Source: a virus
Strand: one strand, 5' to 3'
Virus record (IMG/VR): IMGVR_UViG_3300009703_001293
Span: 1 to 31,151 of that record
DNA length: 31,151 bases
In this document: one piece after another, positions 1 through 7,010 of the stretch
Layout of the letters: each line of letters opens with the position of its first letter
How positions within the stretch are numbered: the stretch's first letter is position 1
Notes under the pieces: model-generated
The model's input: the letters and a program-made list of their open reading frames with translations, nothing else
What the model was told of the DNA's origin: nothing
Databases searched by the model: none
Position numbers and translations under genes: made by a program

Positions 1-807
1 AACGTGTTCATTAACAGTCGGTGCTCCATCATATTGAAATTTGAAAGGCTTTCCGTCTCCGTACATTTCTCTAATTTTTGGGTCTTCCTTTGACAAGTCT
101 AAAGCGTCTACTAGAGAGCTTGACGTTAAAACGCCAAATGCTTCTTCTGTAAACGTATCAACATTAACAGCCTGATCTATTGTTTTATTTAAATTCGCAA
201 AACCACTTAGTAAGTCCTTGCGGTTTTTGAATCTTTCTACTTCCATATTAAGCTTGAGGTCTTTCATCATTTCCCCATTAGGCTTAAACGGTTTGTGAGT
301 ATCCCCTAAGTAACCTGCTCCTCCAGCCTCTGACCAAGGCATATGCTGGGTAGGCTCAGCTAACCCTACCGCAACTGGTACGGCAGGGTCAACAGGGCCA
401 AGTATCTTAGAGGCACACGCTCCGATGGCAGGATAGCTAGTGCCTGAAATCATATCCTTACGACTCCAGCCAGTGACACATTGGTAGCCATCATGTGAGC
501 CATCAGATCCTACTACGGAACGTATAGCTGTAAATTTATCAAACATGGATGCTATCTGTGGAAAGCACTCACCGACGTATACTCCCGCCACATTGGTCGA
601 GATCGGCTTGAACGGCCCACGAATTTCCGAAGGCGCTTCTGTTTTTATATCCCACATGTCTTGATGTGGAGGGCCACCACCCAAAAATATATTAATAACA
701 GCTTTATGAGATGTACCACCCTGCTTTTGGGCGCAGATCACCTGCGGCATTGAAAGGAGACCGAGACCCCCTACAGACAAAAAACTTCTACGTGATAAAT
801 TAAGCAT
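1..807 (-). CDS. DUF1501 family Tat-exported protein, copy A (3' end outside window)
   Basis: The ATG at 807 opens a frame that stays open for 269 codons to the window edge, so the C-terminus is missing. The N-terminus carries a twin-arginine signal, SRRSFLSVGGLG, followed by a hydrophobic stretch ending near VICAQK, so export in folded form through the Tat system is likely. The mature part begins with LGGGPPHQDMWDIK, the N-terminal signature of DUF1501, a family with an alkaline-phosphatase/sulfatase-like fold that is abundant in Planctomycetota. The catalytic activity of DUF1501 is not established. The conserved C-terminal EFGRTP/GRDHWP block would lie beyond position 1. A GAGGTG Shine-Dalgarno sits 4 nt before the start. 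It is the most divergent of three copies here and follows the cysteine-rich lipoprotein gene by 13 nt. The family call is firm; the role in a phage is unknown. Confidence 0.88.
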   Translation of the reverse strand, partial: MLNLSRRSFLSVGGLGLLSMPQVICAQKQGGTSHKAVINIFLGGGPPHQDMWDIKTEAPSEIRGPFKPISTNVAGVYVGECFPQIASMFDKFTAIRSVVGSDGSHDGYQCVTGWSRKDMISGTSYPAIGACASKILGPVDPAVPVAVGLAEPTQHMPWSEAGGAGYLGDTHKPFKPNGEMMKDLKLNMEVERFKNRKDLLSGFANLNKTIDQAVNVDTFTEEAFGVLTSSSLVDALDLSKEDPKIREMYGDGKPFKFQYDGAPTVNEHV

Positions 808-820
808 ACTGCACCTCTAA

Positions 821-988
821 TTAACTAATACAGTTGGGACACTTACATATTTCGATATCGCAGATGCAGTCAGCCTCTACGCAAGGACATTCGTTTTCAC
901 AAATACCGCAAGCCACAGGCTGTCCGTCCATACAACCAACTGTCATCAGGATACCAAAAACAAAAATAAAACTAAGTAACGTTTTCAT
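821..988 (-). CDS. Small cysteine-rich putative lipoprotein (55 aa)
   Basis: This 55-residue frame starts MKTLLSFIFVFGILMTVGC, a short basic tip and hydrophobic segment ending in a near-lipobox (TVGC), so lipid attachment at Cys19 or simple secretion is likely. The mature part is extremely cysteine-rich: 11 cysteines in 37 residues, arranged as CGIC, CPC, CIC, CKC and PNC pairs, suggesting metal binding or dense disulphides outside the cytoplasm. It lies between the basic assembly-type protein and DUF1501 copy A, and its start is served by an exceptionally strong Shine-Dalgarno. I do not recognise a family. Size, signal and RBS together support a real gene. It could be a secreted partner of the neighbouring Tat-exported proteins, but that is inference from position only. 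Confidence 0.8.
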   Translation of the reverse strand: MKTLLSFIFVFGILMTVGCMDGQPVACGICENECPCVEADCICDIEICKCPNCIS

Positions 989-991
989 CTA

Positions 992-1003
992 GATCACCTC
1001 CTT
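992..1003 (-). promoter_or_regulatory. Perfect 12-base Shine-Dalgarno for the cysteine-rich lipoprotein gene
   Basis: Read on the minus strand this is AAGGAGGTGATC, the exact complement of the last bases of bacterial 16S rRNA, placed so that GGAGG ends 8 nt before the ATG at 988. It overlaps the TAA stop of the upstream gene at 1002-1004, so termination and reinitiation may be coupled. Most other genes here have only 4 to 6 matching bases. Confidence 0.85.
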
Positions 1004-1661
1004 ACCATTTTCTACAAGACCAGTATCGCGCCTTCCAGCGAGGGCCGGGAGTAGCACACTTATGTCTTGCTCTAAAACTTTTGCGACGTTTTGGATTATC
1101 CTTTTTAATTTCCATATTAGGATCTCCAAAGTTAACTTTAACAACATTTCCTTTATCGTTCTTTACATATACAGAAAACTTCTTTGGCCCATCAGGAGTT
1201 CTGAATGGCTTGCCAAGTTTAACTTTTCTGCCTTGATATTCTGCTGCCTTCCCCTTGTACACAAGGGTCACGCCATCTTTTTTATAAACTCCTTTTCTGG
1301 CATACTCGAACACTTGGCCAGTCTTTGGGTTTTCATATTGATAAGATGACTTTGATTTCTTTTTTGGTTTCTGTGCCTTTTTCCAAGAATCTGGATCTGG
1401 TCTGTCAGGATCACCCTTCTTGGCTGGCTTATAGTCGTCGCCCTCTCGCTCTTTCTTCTTGCGAATGTTCTCCCAAAGTCCGGGCTTAGCCTCCGACACG
1501 TCCCATTCTTCTATTTCAGATTCTTCATAGTAGACTTCTTCGGCGGAGACGTAATCATCTTCTGAAGGTATATGGAAGTTGGATTCGTTTATTTCTTCCT
1601 CTGACCCATATGTGTCAAAGTAATATTTTTCATCTGCTTCTGTGATGTAATCTTTAGACAT
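1002..1661 (-). CDS. Phage protein with acidic N-terminus and basic conserved C-terminal domain, possibly structural or assembly-related
   Basis: 219 residues. The first 60 residues are acidic (many E, D and Y), followed by KPGLWENIRKKKER around residues 59-72, a lysine-rich linker, and a conserved basic C-terminal domain of about 60 residues containing NFGDPNME, RRKSFRARHKC and ARYWSCRKW. I recognise this C-terminal motif set from tailed-phage proteins, some linked to prohead or core functions; that memory is not strong enough for a firm name. An AGGGG ribosome site lies 6 nt before the ATG. The gene interrupts the run of DUF1501 copies, which argues that those copies sit in phage rather than host DNA. 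Function unknown. Confidence 0.75.
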   Translation of the reverse strand: MSKDYITEADEKYYFDTYGSEEEINESNFHIPSEDDYVSAEEVYYEESEIEEWDVSEAKPGLWENIRKKKEREGDDYKPAKKGDPDRPDPDSWKKAQKPKKKSKSSYQYENPKTGQVFEYARKGVYKKDGVTLVYKGKAAEYQGRKVKLGKPFRTPDGPKKFSVYVKNDKGNVVKVNFGDPNMEIKKDNPKRRKSFRARHKCATPGPRWKARYWSCRKW

Positions 1662-1678
1662 CTTAAACCCCTAAACTA

Positions 1679-2977
1679 TTAAATCTTGTATAACTTTGCC
1701 CCGTCTACTATTTCTATAGGTCTATCTCCGGGAGCCATTAATTCTTTGTCAGCGACTATGCCAATTCTGTTGTATATTGTTGCCGCCCAGTCTTCTACAG
1801 TTAGGGCGTTTTCTTCTGGTTCACTTGCTGTAGCGTTTGAAGAGCCGTAAATAGTACCCTTTTGTATACCACCCCCAGCCATAACAACACTAAAAACTTT
1901 CGGCCAGTGGTCACGACCAGCGTTTGCGTTGATTTTTGGTGTGCGACCAAACTCAGATGCTAGACAGACTAAGGTAGAGTCTAACAAACCTCTTTGATCC
2001 AAGTCTTCTATTAATGCTGCGAAGCCTTGATCTAACGCTGGTACTTGCCTACGGATACCATTTTCTATATTATCATGCATATCCCACCCGCCATACGTCA
2101 GTGTGACGAATCTTGTGCCAGCTTCTACTAGTCTTCTAGCCAGAAGCATCCTAGCCCCTGCGGTATTTCTTCCGTACCTGTCTCTCGTAGTCGCATCTTC
2201 TTTGTTAATGTCAAATGCGTCTCTGGCTTTTTCACTACTAATCAAGCTATAAGCACGGTCATAGAAGGAGTCTACTGCGTCTAAAGAATCTGACTTTTCC
2301 TTGTTTGCGAAATAGTCATTTACAGTAGTTAACATTTTGCGCCTACTTCCAAACCTGTTATCATTAACGCCGTTAGGCAACTTGAGATCACGCACTTGAA
2401 AGCCGTCGCTAGCTGGGTCAGCGCCCAAACTAAAACCAGAAAACGAACTGCTTAAATATCCAGTACCTGCAAATTCATTTGGTTGGTTTGGGATACAGAC
2501 ATATGGAGGAAGGTTTTGGCGAGGGCCAAACTCGTGAGAAACGACTGACCCCATTGATGGGTATTGAAGGGCTGGGCTAGGTCTATAGCCAGTAAACATA
2601 TTATGTGTGCCTCGTTCATGAGCTGCTTCTCCATGTGTCATGCTGCGAATGATTGTCATCTTATCTGTGACTTTAGCGGTCTTGGAAAGCATCTCATTTA
2701 GCCTAATCCCCGGAACTACAGTCTCAATGCTAGACATTGGCCCTCTGTATTCTAAGGGGGCAAATGGCTTTGGATCAAAGGTTTCTTGATGAGCCATTCC
2801 TCCCGGAAGGTATATGAAGATCACACTCTTAGCTGGGCCTTCTACGCTTTCGTAGAATTTTTGGTCTCCCTGTGCTTCCTGCATACGAAAGTAATCAGAA
2901 AGAGAAATTCCCAATCCTCCTAAAAATCCTACTTGCAAAAATGATCTTCGTCCTACGCTATTTCCTTTACATCTCAT
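1679..2977 (-). CDS. DUF1501 family Tat-exported protein, copy B
   Basis: A complete 432-residue DUF1501 protein. GRRSFLQVGFLGG at residues 9-21 is a twin-arginine signal. The family hallmarks follow in order: LPGGMAHQETFDPK near residues 57-70, TYGGWDMHDN in the middle, and EFGRTPKIN...GRDHWP near the C-terminus. The length is normal for the family, so it should be a full enzyme-like domain. The start ATG overlaps the stop of copy C (TAATG), indicating translational coupling. In planctomycete genomes DUF1501 genes usually pair with DUF1549/DUF1553 cytochrome-like genes; none is visible here. Substrate and activity are unknown. A sulfatase- or phosphatase-like role on surface polysaccharide is inferred from the fold only. 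Confidence 0.92.
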   Translation of the reverse strand: MRCKGNSVGRRSFLQVGFLGGLGISLSDYFRMQEAQGDQKFYESVEGPAKSVIFIYLPGGMAHQETFDPKPFAPLEYRGPMSSIETVVPGIRLNEMLSKTAKVTDKMTIIRSMTHGEAAHERGTHNMFTGYRPSPALQYPSMGSVVSHEFGPRQNLPPYVCIPNQPNEFAGTGYLSSSFSGFSLGADPASDGFQVRDLKLPNGVNDNRFGSRRKMLTTVNDYFANKEKSDSLDAVDSFYDRAYSLISSEKARDAFDINKEDATTRDRYGRNTAGARMLLARRLVEAGTRFVTLTYGGWDMHDNIENGIRRQVPALDQGFAALIEDLDQRGLLDSTLVCLASEFGRTPKINANAGRDHWPKVFSVVMAGGGIQKGTIYGSSNATASEPEENALTVEDWAATIYNRIGIVADKELMAPGDRPIEIVDGAKLYKI

Positions 2978-4230
2978 TATAATATAACCTTTGCTTCGCC
3001 TTCCAATAAATATCTTGGTCTTCCTCCGTTGTCAACACGTTGAATTCCATGATCTATTCCAAAATGATTAAACAATGTTGCTTGCAAGTCTAGTGGCCCA
3101 ACTGGATTTTCAATCGGACTATAGGATCTGTCTGACGCTCCAATGGTTCTGCCGGACTGGTATTCTCCACCAGCCATCATCATTGGAGTAATTGACGGCC
3201 AGTGGTCTCTGCCGGAATTAGCATTTATTTTAGTTCTGCCAAACTCACCAGTAACAACTAGCAAAACCTTGTCATTTAAACCACGATCCCAAATATCTTG
3301 TAAGAATCCTGATATTGCCTTGTCGATAGGAGCTACTCTTCCTTTGAGTGCTTTTGAGATGTTGCTGTGCATATCCCAGCCGCCGTAGTGTAGGGTAATA
3401 AACTTTGTTCCATGCTCCACAAGACGGCGTGCAAGCATGAGTTGCTCTCCGATATCGTTTGCTTTTTCAGATCCGTACATCGCTTTGGTTTCTTCTGTTT
3501 CTTGACCTGTAGCAAAAGCGTCTTTAGCTGATCCAAGAATAACATCATAGGCTTGTCCTTTATAAAAATCAACAGAGCCAGCGCTTTGTCCTGCTAATCT
3601 TGCTGCGTCGAGTCCTTTGAGTAGTTCTTTTCTTGTTGAGAATCTATTGAGCTCAACCCTTGGTGTGAGATTGTCTTTATTGGATGGATCAAATGGCTTA
3701 AATGCTCCACCCAACCAAGCACCTTCATCACCCTCGATTTTACCTTGCTTAACATACGTTGGAACTCCATTGTCTGGGTGATTAGCTCCGTAGACCGCAG
3801 AGACTATAGAACCAAAGGAGGGGTATTTTGCGATGGATGTGGTAGTTCTTTCTGGATTATAATGTCCAGTCATCATAAAATGTGTGCCCTGCCTATGGGA
3901 AGAGTCTTTGTGGCTAAAAGAGTTTACCACATTAAGTTTGCTTGTGTGTTTCGCTAGTTCTGACCAGTCTGCACCTAGAGTTATGTTAGTATTAGAATCG
4001 TGAATAGCGCCGTTGACTGGCTGCCATTCTGTAGGAACAGTGTCATTAGGGGCATGAAAGGTTTCAAATTGCGTTGGGCCGCCGCCAAGCCAGACCCACA
4101 CGACAGACTTGTTCTTATAAGCCTCAGACTGCTGAGCAAAGGCGTAGTCTGAAAAGCCAGCTACGCTCATTCCAGCACCAATACTACCAATTCTTAAAAA
4201 ATCTCTACGATCAAAAATAAAGTCTATCAT
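2977..4230 (-). CDS. DUF1501 family Tat-exported protein, copy C
   Basis: A complete 417-residue DUF1501 protein and the first of the three to be transcribed. The signal is DRRDFLRIGSIGAG at residues 7-20, followed by a weakly hydrophobic region ending FAQQSEA. The mature domain has WLGGGPTQFETFHAPND, then HYGGWDMHSN, then EFGRTKINANSGRDHWP. The proline of the usual EFGRTP motif is replaced by K/I, a small departure from copy B. AGGAG lies 5 nt before the ATG. It is clearly paralogous to copies A and B but well diverged, so the triplication is not a recent duplication within this genome or the copies were acquired separately. It ends in a TAATG overlap with copy B. Confidence 0.92.
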   Translation of the reverse strand: MIDFIFDRRDFLRIGSIGAGMSVAGFSDYAFAQQSEAYKNKSVVWVWLGGGPTQFETFHAPNDTVPTEWQPVNGAIHDSNTNITLGADWSELAKHTSKLNVVNSFSHKDSSHRQGTHFMMTGHYNPERTTTSIAKYPSFGSIVSAVYGANHPDNGVPTYVKQGKIEGDEGAWLGGAFKPFDPSNKDNLTPRVELNRFSTRKELLKGLDAARLAGQSAGSVDFYKGQAYDVILGSAKDAFATGQETEETKAMYGSEKANDIGEQLMLARRLVEHGTKFITLHYGGWDMHSNISKALKGRVAPIDKAISGFLQDIWDRGLNDKVLLVVTGEFGRTKINANSGRDHWPSITPMMMAGGEYQSGRTIGASDRSYSPIENPVGPLDLQATLFNHFGIDHGIQRVDNGGRPRYLLEGEAKVIL

Positions 4231-4238
4231 GAAAACTC

Positions 4239-5252
4239 CTAACCCGGCGCGTTATAATAACCTACGCTAAAACCTTCTTTAGTGCAGCTCTTCACCGTTT
4301 CTCTAATGCCATGTTCTTTAAGGTGCTCCTCTATAAATATACACATATTTTTGTCAGTGCCCGGCCAATTATTTTTGTAGAAGTGGCATAGTTTATTGCA
4401 CTTCCAGTGATTCCTAGTGTAGGACATTGGTTTTGGAGCGTGATTATTCATTATCTCTTTGAATCTAACCTCTAGCATTTTTATGAATTTCTTTCTATCC
4501 TCAGCGTCAAAGCACATAGAGAAAGGCCCGCCGTCACGAATATAAAAGATTGTCATTATAGATTGGTCGTATTCTGGAAAAAGTTTTGATATTGCATAAT
4601 TATATAGTAATAATTGGGGGTCTGAACATAACTTTTCGTATGTCTTTTCTTCCCCCGTTGCCCAGTCTTTCCTTTGTCCTGTCTTCCAGTCAACTACCTC
4701 TATGATGCCGTCTCCAACCTCAGTTACCAAGTCTATGGTTCCTTTGATTGCCAGTCTTCCTTTAAGTGTTTCTCCGTTAGGTAGGTTGTATTCATACTCA
4801 GCCCAGTCTTCCTCAATCTCAATATCAAAATGGGGTTCAGCGGCGACTATCTTTCTCTTTCTAGGATCAAACTCTCCATCGTTATAATTTAAAGCCTGCC
4901 AAGTCAACTTGTCACAGAACTTGTAGTCAGCTTTTGTATACTTATGAGTGCAGCTATTGGTATACCAATCGTAGCTCTGCTTAAGTATATCGTTTACAAA
5001 TTCGTCGCTCTTGAGTTTTTTTCTGTTAAATTTTATTTCGCCTAAAGCATCGTCTACTAACAACATCTTCTTCCCGTCCTGCTGTAGATGCTGGCAGCCA
5101 CCTAAGACCTCCATTACCTTATGCACCACAGTTCCCAACTGGGCTTTTTTTCCTGATGTTGACTGATGCCCAAGATTATAGGTAATAAAATACTGCATCT
5201 CACAGTAATCATAATTATTATAACTTGAACTTCTTATATAGGTTACTAACAT
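4239..5252 (-). CDS. PD-(D/E)XK exonuclease of the RecB/Cas4-like superfamily with probable Fe-S cluster
   Basis: 337 residues. The nuclease motifs appear in order: H44 in GTVVHKV, E139, D174 in GTIDLVTE, the D188-W-K190 catalytic triad segment in EVVDWKTG, and Q213/Y217 in QLLLYNY (the RecB-family motif). Cys17 plus Cys285, Cys289 and Cys304 give the one-plus-three cysteine arrangement of the 4Fe-4S cluster in Cas4 and AddB nucleases. The likely role is DNA end resection or processing in phage replication and recombination, acting with the UvsX and SSB encoded nearby. Its start forms a TAATG overlap with the dNMP kinase gene, preceded by GGAG. No CRISPR array or cas1/cas2 is present, so it is not called cas4. 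Confidence 0.85.
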   Translation of the reverse strand: MLVTYIRSSSYNNYDYCEMQYFITYNLGHQSTSGKKAQLGTVVHKVMEVLGGCQHLQQDGKKMLLVDDALGEIKFNRKKLKSDEFVNDILKQSYDWYTNSCTHKYTKADYKFCDKLTWQALNYNDGEFDPRKRKIVAAEPHFDIEIEEDWAEYEYNLPNGETLKGRLAIKGTIDLVTEVGDGIIEVVDWKTGQRKDWATGEEKTYEKLCSDPQLLLYNYAISKLFPEYDQSIMTIFYIRDGGPFSMCFDAEDRKKFIKMLEVRFKEIMNNHAPKPMSYTRNHWKCNKLCHFYKNNWPGTDKNMCIFIEEHLKEHGIRETVKSCTKEGFSVGYYNAPG

Positions 5253-5995
5253 TATAACTCCAATGCTTTAATTGATTTTGACACTTCGTCTACGAACTCC
5301 TGAGTTCCTCCAGATGAATTGTCTATTATTAAGTCAAAATTGTCCCAATCATATTGGTCTCTATCAAGGGCACATTCACTACTATGTGCGTCTTCCTGAA
5401 ACTGTCTTTCTAGCCTAATCACTTTGCCTCCAGCTTCTTTTATTGCGTTTACTTCATTTGGAAACCTTACATCTGGTATGATGGCTATTTGGCTGGCTTC
5501 TTGCCTTATTGTCCTAATCGCATGATTTACCCACACGTTTGTGTTCATTCTCCTCATTATGTCCGTACCAAAATATTGCAGCAATTCTCTGGCTGTCATT
5601 TTTTTACTCCTAATCTGTGTGTTGGGAGTAGGCAGGTCGCTCCAATAAACATTGGTCTCAGTATTCTTTTGCTTATCCGTTCCGTAGACCTGTCCAAACG
5701 ATAGGTCAAAAAAGTTCATGCACAGTGTTTTCAATCCATCAGCAAAACTGTATACCTTAACGTATGGCCAAAGGTGAATCTCGGCGTACTGAACAAAGCT
5801 AGAATCTTTTCTGGTAACATCCAAGACTCCTTCTTCTCTACCTTCATCGACGACTGTCTCAATAACAAGCTCACCGTATTCGCTGATAGAGAAGTCTTCG
5901 ATAGAGCCTATCTTCTTGAGAACTACACCGTTAATGAAGTTTGCCATAGTGTTTTTGCCAGACTGTTTTTTGCCTGAGATACCTATTATCTTCAT
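5252..5995 (-). CDS. Deoxynucleoside monophosphate kinase (T4 gp1-like)
   Basis: 247 residues. A P-loop, GKKQSGKNT, lies at residues 8-16. A central YFGTDIMR segment and the later IAIIPDVRFPNE segment are typical of phage deoxynucleotide monophosphate kinases. These enzymes phosphorylate dNMPs, including those from degraded host DNA, to dNDPs in the cytoplasm. The gene sits directly downstream of the primase, with an AAGGGGA site about 9 nt before the ATG, and is translationally coupled to the nuclease gene. Together with NrdAB and dUTPase it completes a dNTP-supply set. The exact base specificity cannot be read from sequence. Confidence 0.85.
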   Translation of the reverse strand: MKIIGISGKKQSGKNTMANFINGVVLKKIGSIEDFSISEYGELVIETVVDEGREEGVLDVTRKDSSFVQYAEIHLWPYVKVYSFADGLKTLCMNFFDLSFGQVYGTDKQKNTETNVYWSDLPTPNTQIRSKKMTARELLQYFGTDIMRRMNTNVWVNHAIRTIRQEASQIAIIPDVRFPNEVNAIKEAGGKVIRLERQFQEDAHSSECALDRDQYDWDNFDLIIDNSSGGTQEFVDEVSKSIKALEL

Positions 5996-5996
5996 G

Positions 5997-7010
5997 CTAA
6001 TACGTCCCCTTGACTTGAGGTAATATGAATTCTATTATTTCTTTTGTTGTCATGTCCCCAATATCCTTCCTCTTCATTCGAGGAAAAAAGATTTTGAAAA
6101 GCCTGCTGAGATCTCTTTGTATCTGCATCTTAGATTCTCTACCTGCTTGGTCGTTATCTGTAAGTATGACCAGTTTTGTAATTCCGCTATTGACTATTTT
6201 TTCTCTCTGAATCCTGCTAATAGATTTGCCAAATATGCTAACGGAGTTCATAACGCCAGCCTCAAAGAGCCTCCACACATCACCCTGCCCTTCAGTGATA
6301 AACAAACAAGATTTTTCTTTACCTATATCTATTGCTCTATGGTAGTTGTAGATGTATCTACTTTTGTTAAAACCTTTTGAGAATAGAAACTTAGGATTGA
6401 TAAAATCTTTTACCGACCTGCCGATATGTGAAACTATTTTCTCTCCACTGTAATCATGAATAGGTATGATTGCTCGATTGTACATGGACGAATCCTTCTC
6501 ATAGCAATCGCTTACCATAAATTCGTTAAGCGTTTCCTCTTTAAATCCCCTGCCCATAAAATATTTTGACGCTGAATCAAACTTGCAAACCTCGTTGTAC
6601 TCATTGTGTTTTGCGAACTTCTTCTTGTCTTCAAATATATTGACCATTCTTACAAAGTCGTTTGGTTTCTTCTCTTTTTTGACATCAATGCCCTTGTTGT
6701 CCAACTTAAGTAAGTCGCAGCACCACCTTAGAGCTTCGCTAAAGCTACACTCTGAACCATTTTTTACACTCAGCACAGCCATGATAAGCGATATTATATC
6801 TGTTCCGCAGTCTTCGTGGCAGTTTCTAGTCCAGCATCTCCAGATTTGCCTCTCCGTACACAACGACAAGGCTGTTGGATTATCACTACCCTCATGTATT
6901 GGGCAGCTTGAGTATATATTGGTTCCCTGAACCTCAAACTCCATATCTAAATTACTTAAAACAAGTTCTATATTGTCAAATAGGATATTCTTCAGTTTCT
7001 TCAAGTCCAT
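5997..7010 (-). CDS. DNA primase with zinc-binding and Toprim domains
   Basis: 337 residues. The N-terminal zinc-binding domain has CPIH at 36-39 with cysteines at 59, 64 and 68, close to the CHC2 type. A linker region of about 120 residues follows. The Toprim catalytic domain has FITEGQGD with Glu240 and the acidic motif TDNDQAG with Asp285 and Asp287. It makes RNA primers for lagging-strand synthesis. The gene is shorter than bacterial DnaG and lacks the helicase-binding C-terminal domain. Its start lies inside the 3' end of the DnaB-type helicase gene (35 nt shared), with GGAG 9 nt before the ATG, so the two replisome parts are probably made in a fixed ratio. Confidence 0.9.
   Translation of the reverse strand: MDLKKLKNILFDNIELVLSNLDMEFEVQGTNIYSSCPIHEGSDNPTALSLCTERQIWRCWTRNCHEDCGTDIISLIMAVLSVKNGSECSFSEALRWCCDLLKLDNKGIDVKKEKKPNDFVRMVNIFEDKKKFAKHNEYNEVCKFDSASKYFMGRGFKEETLNEFMVSDCYEKDSSMYNRAIIPIHDYSGEKIVSHIGRSVKDFINPKFLFSKGFNKSRYIYNYHRAIDIGKEKSCLFITEGQGDVWRLFEAGVMNSVSIFGKSISRIQREKIVNSGITKLVILTDNDQAGRESKMQIQRDLSRLFKIFFPRMKRKDIGDMTTKEIIEFILPQVKGTY

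Noticed and set aside
1-4230. Host chromosome joined to a prophage at about 4230
   Set aside because: Spacing, strand and TAATG coupling continue unchanged across the point, and a phage-type protein lies between DUF1501 copies A and B; not fully excluded without flanking sequence.
4239-5252. cas4 of a phage CRISPR system
   Set aside because: No direct-repeat array and no cas1 or cas2 in the window; RecB-like phage nucleases share the same motifs.
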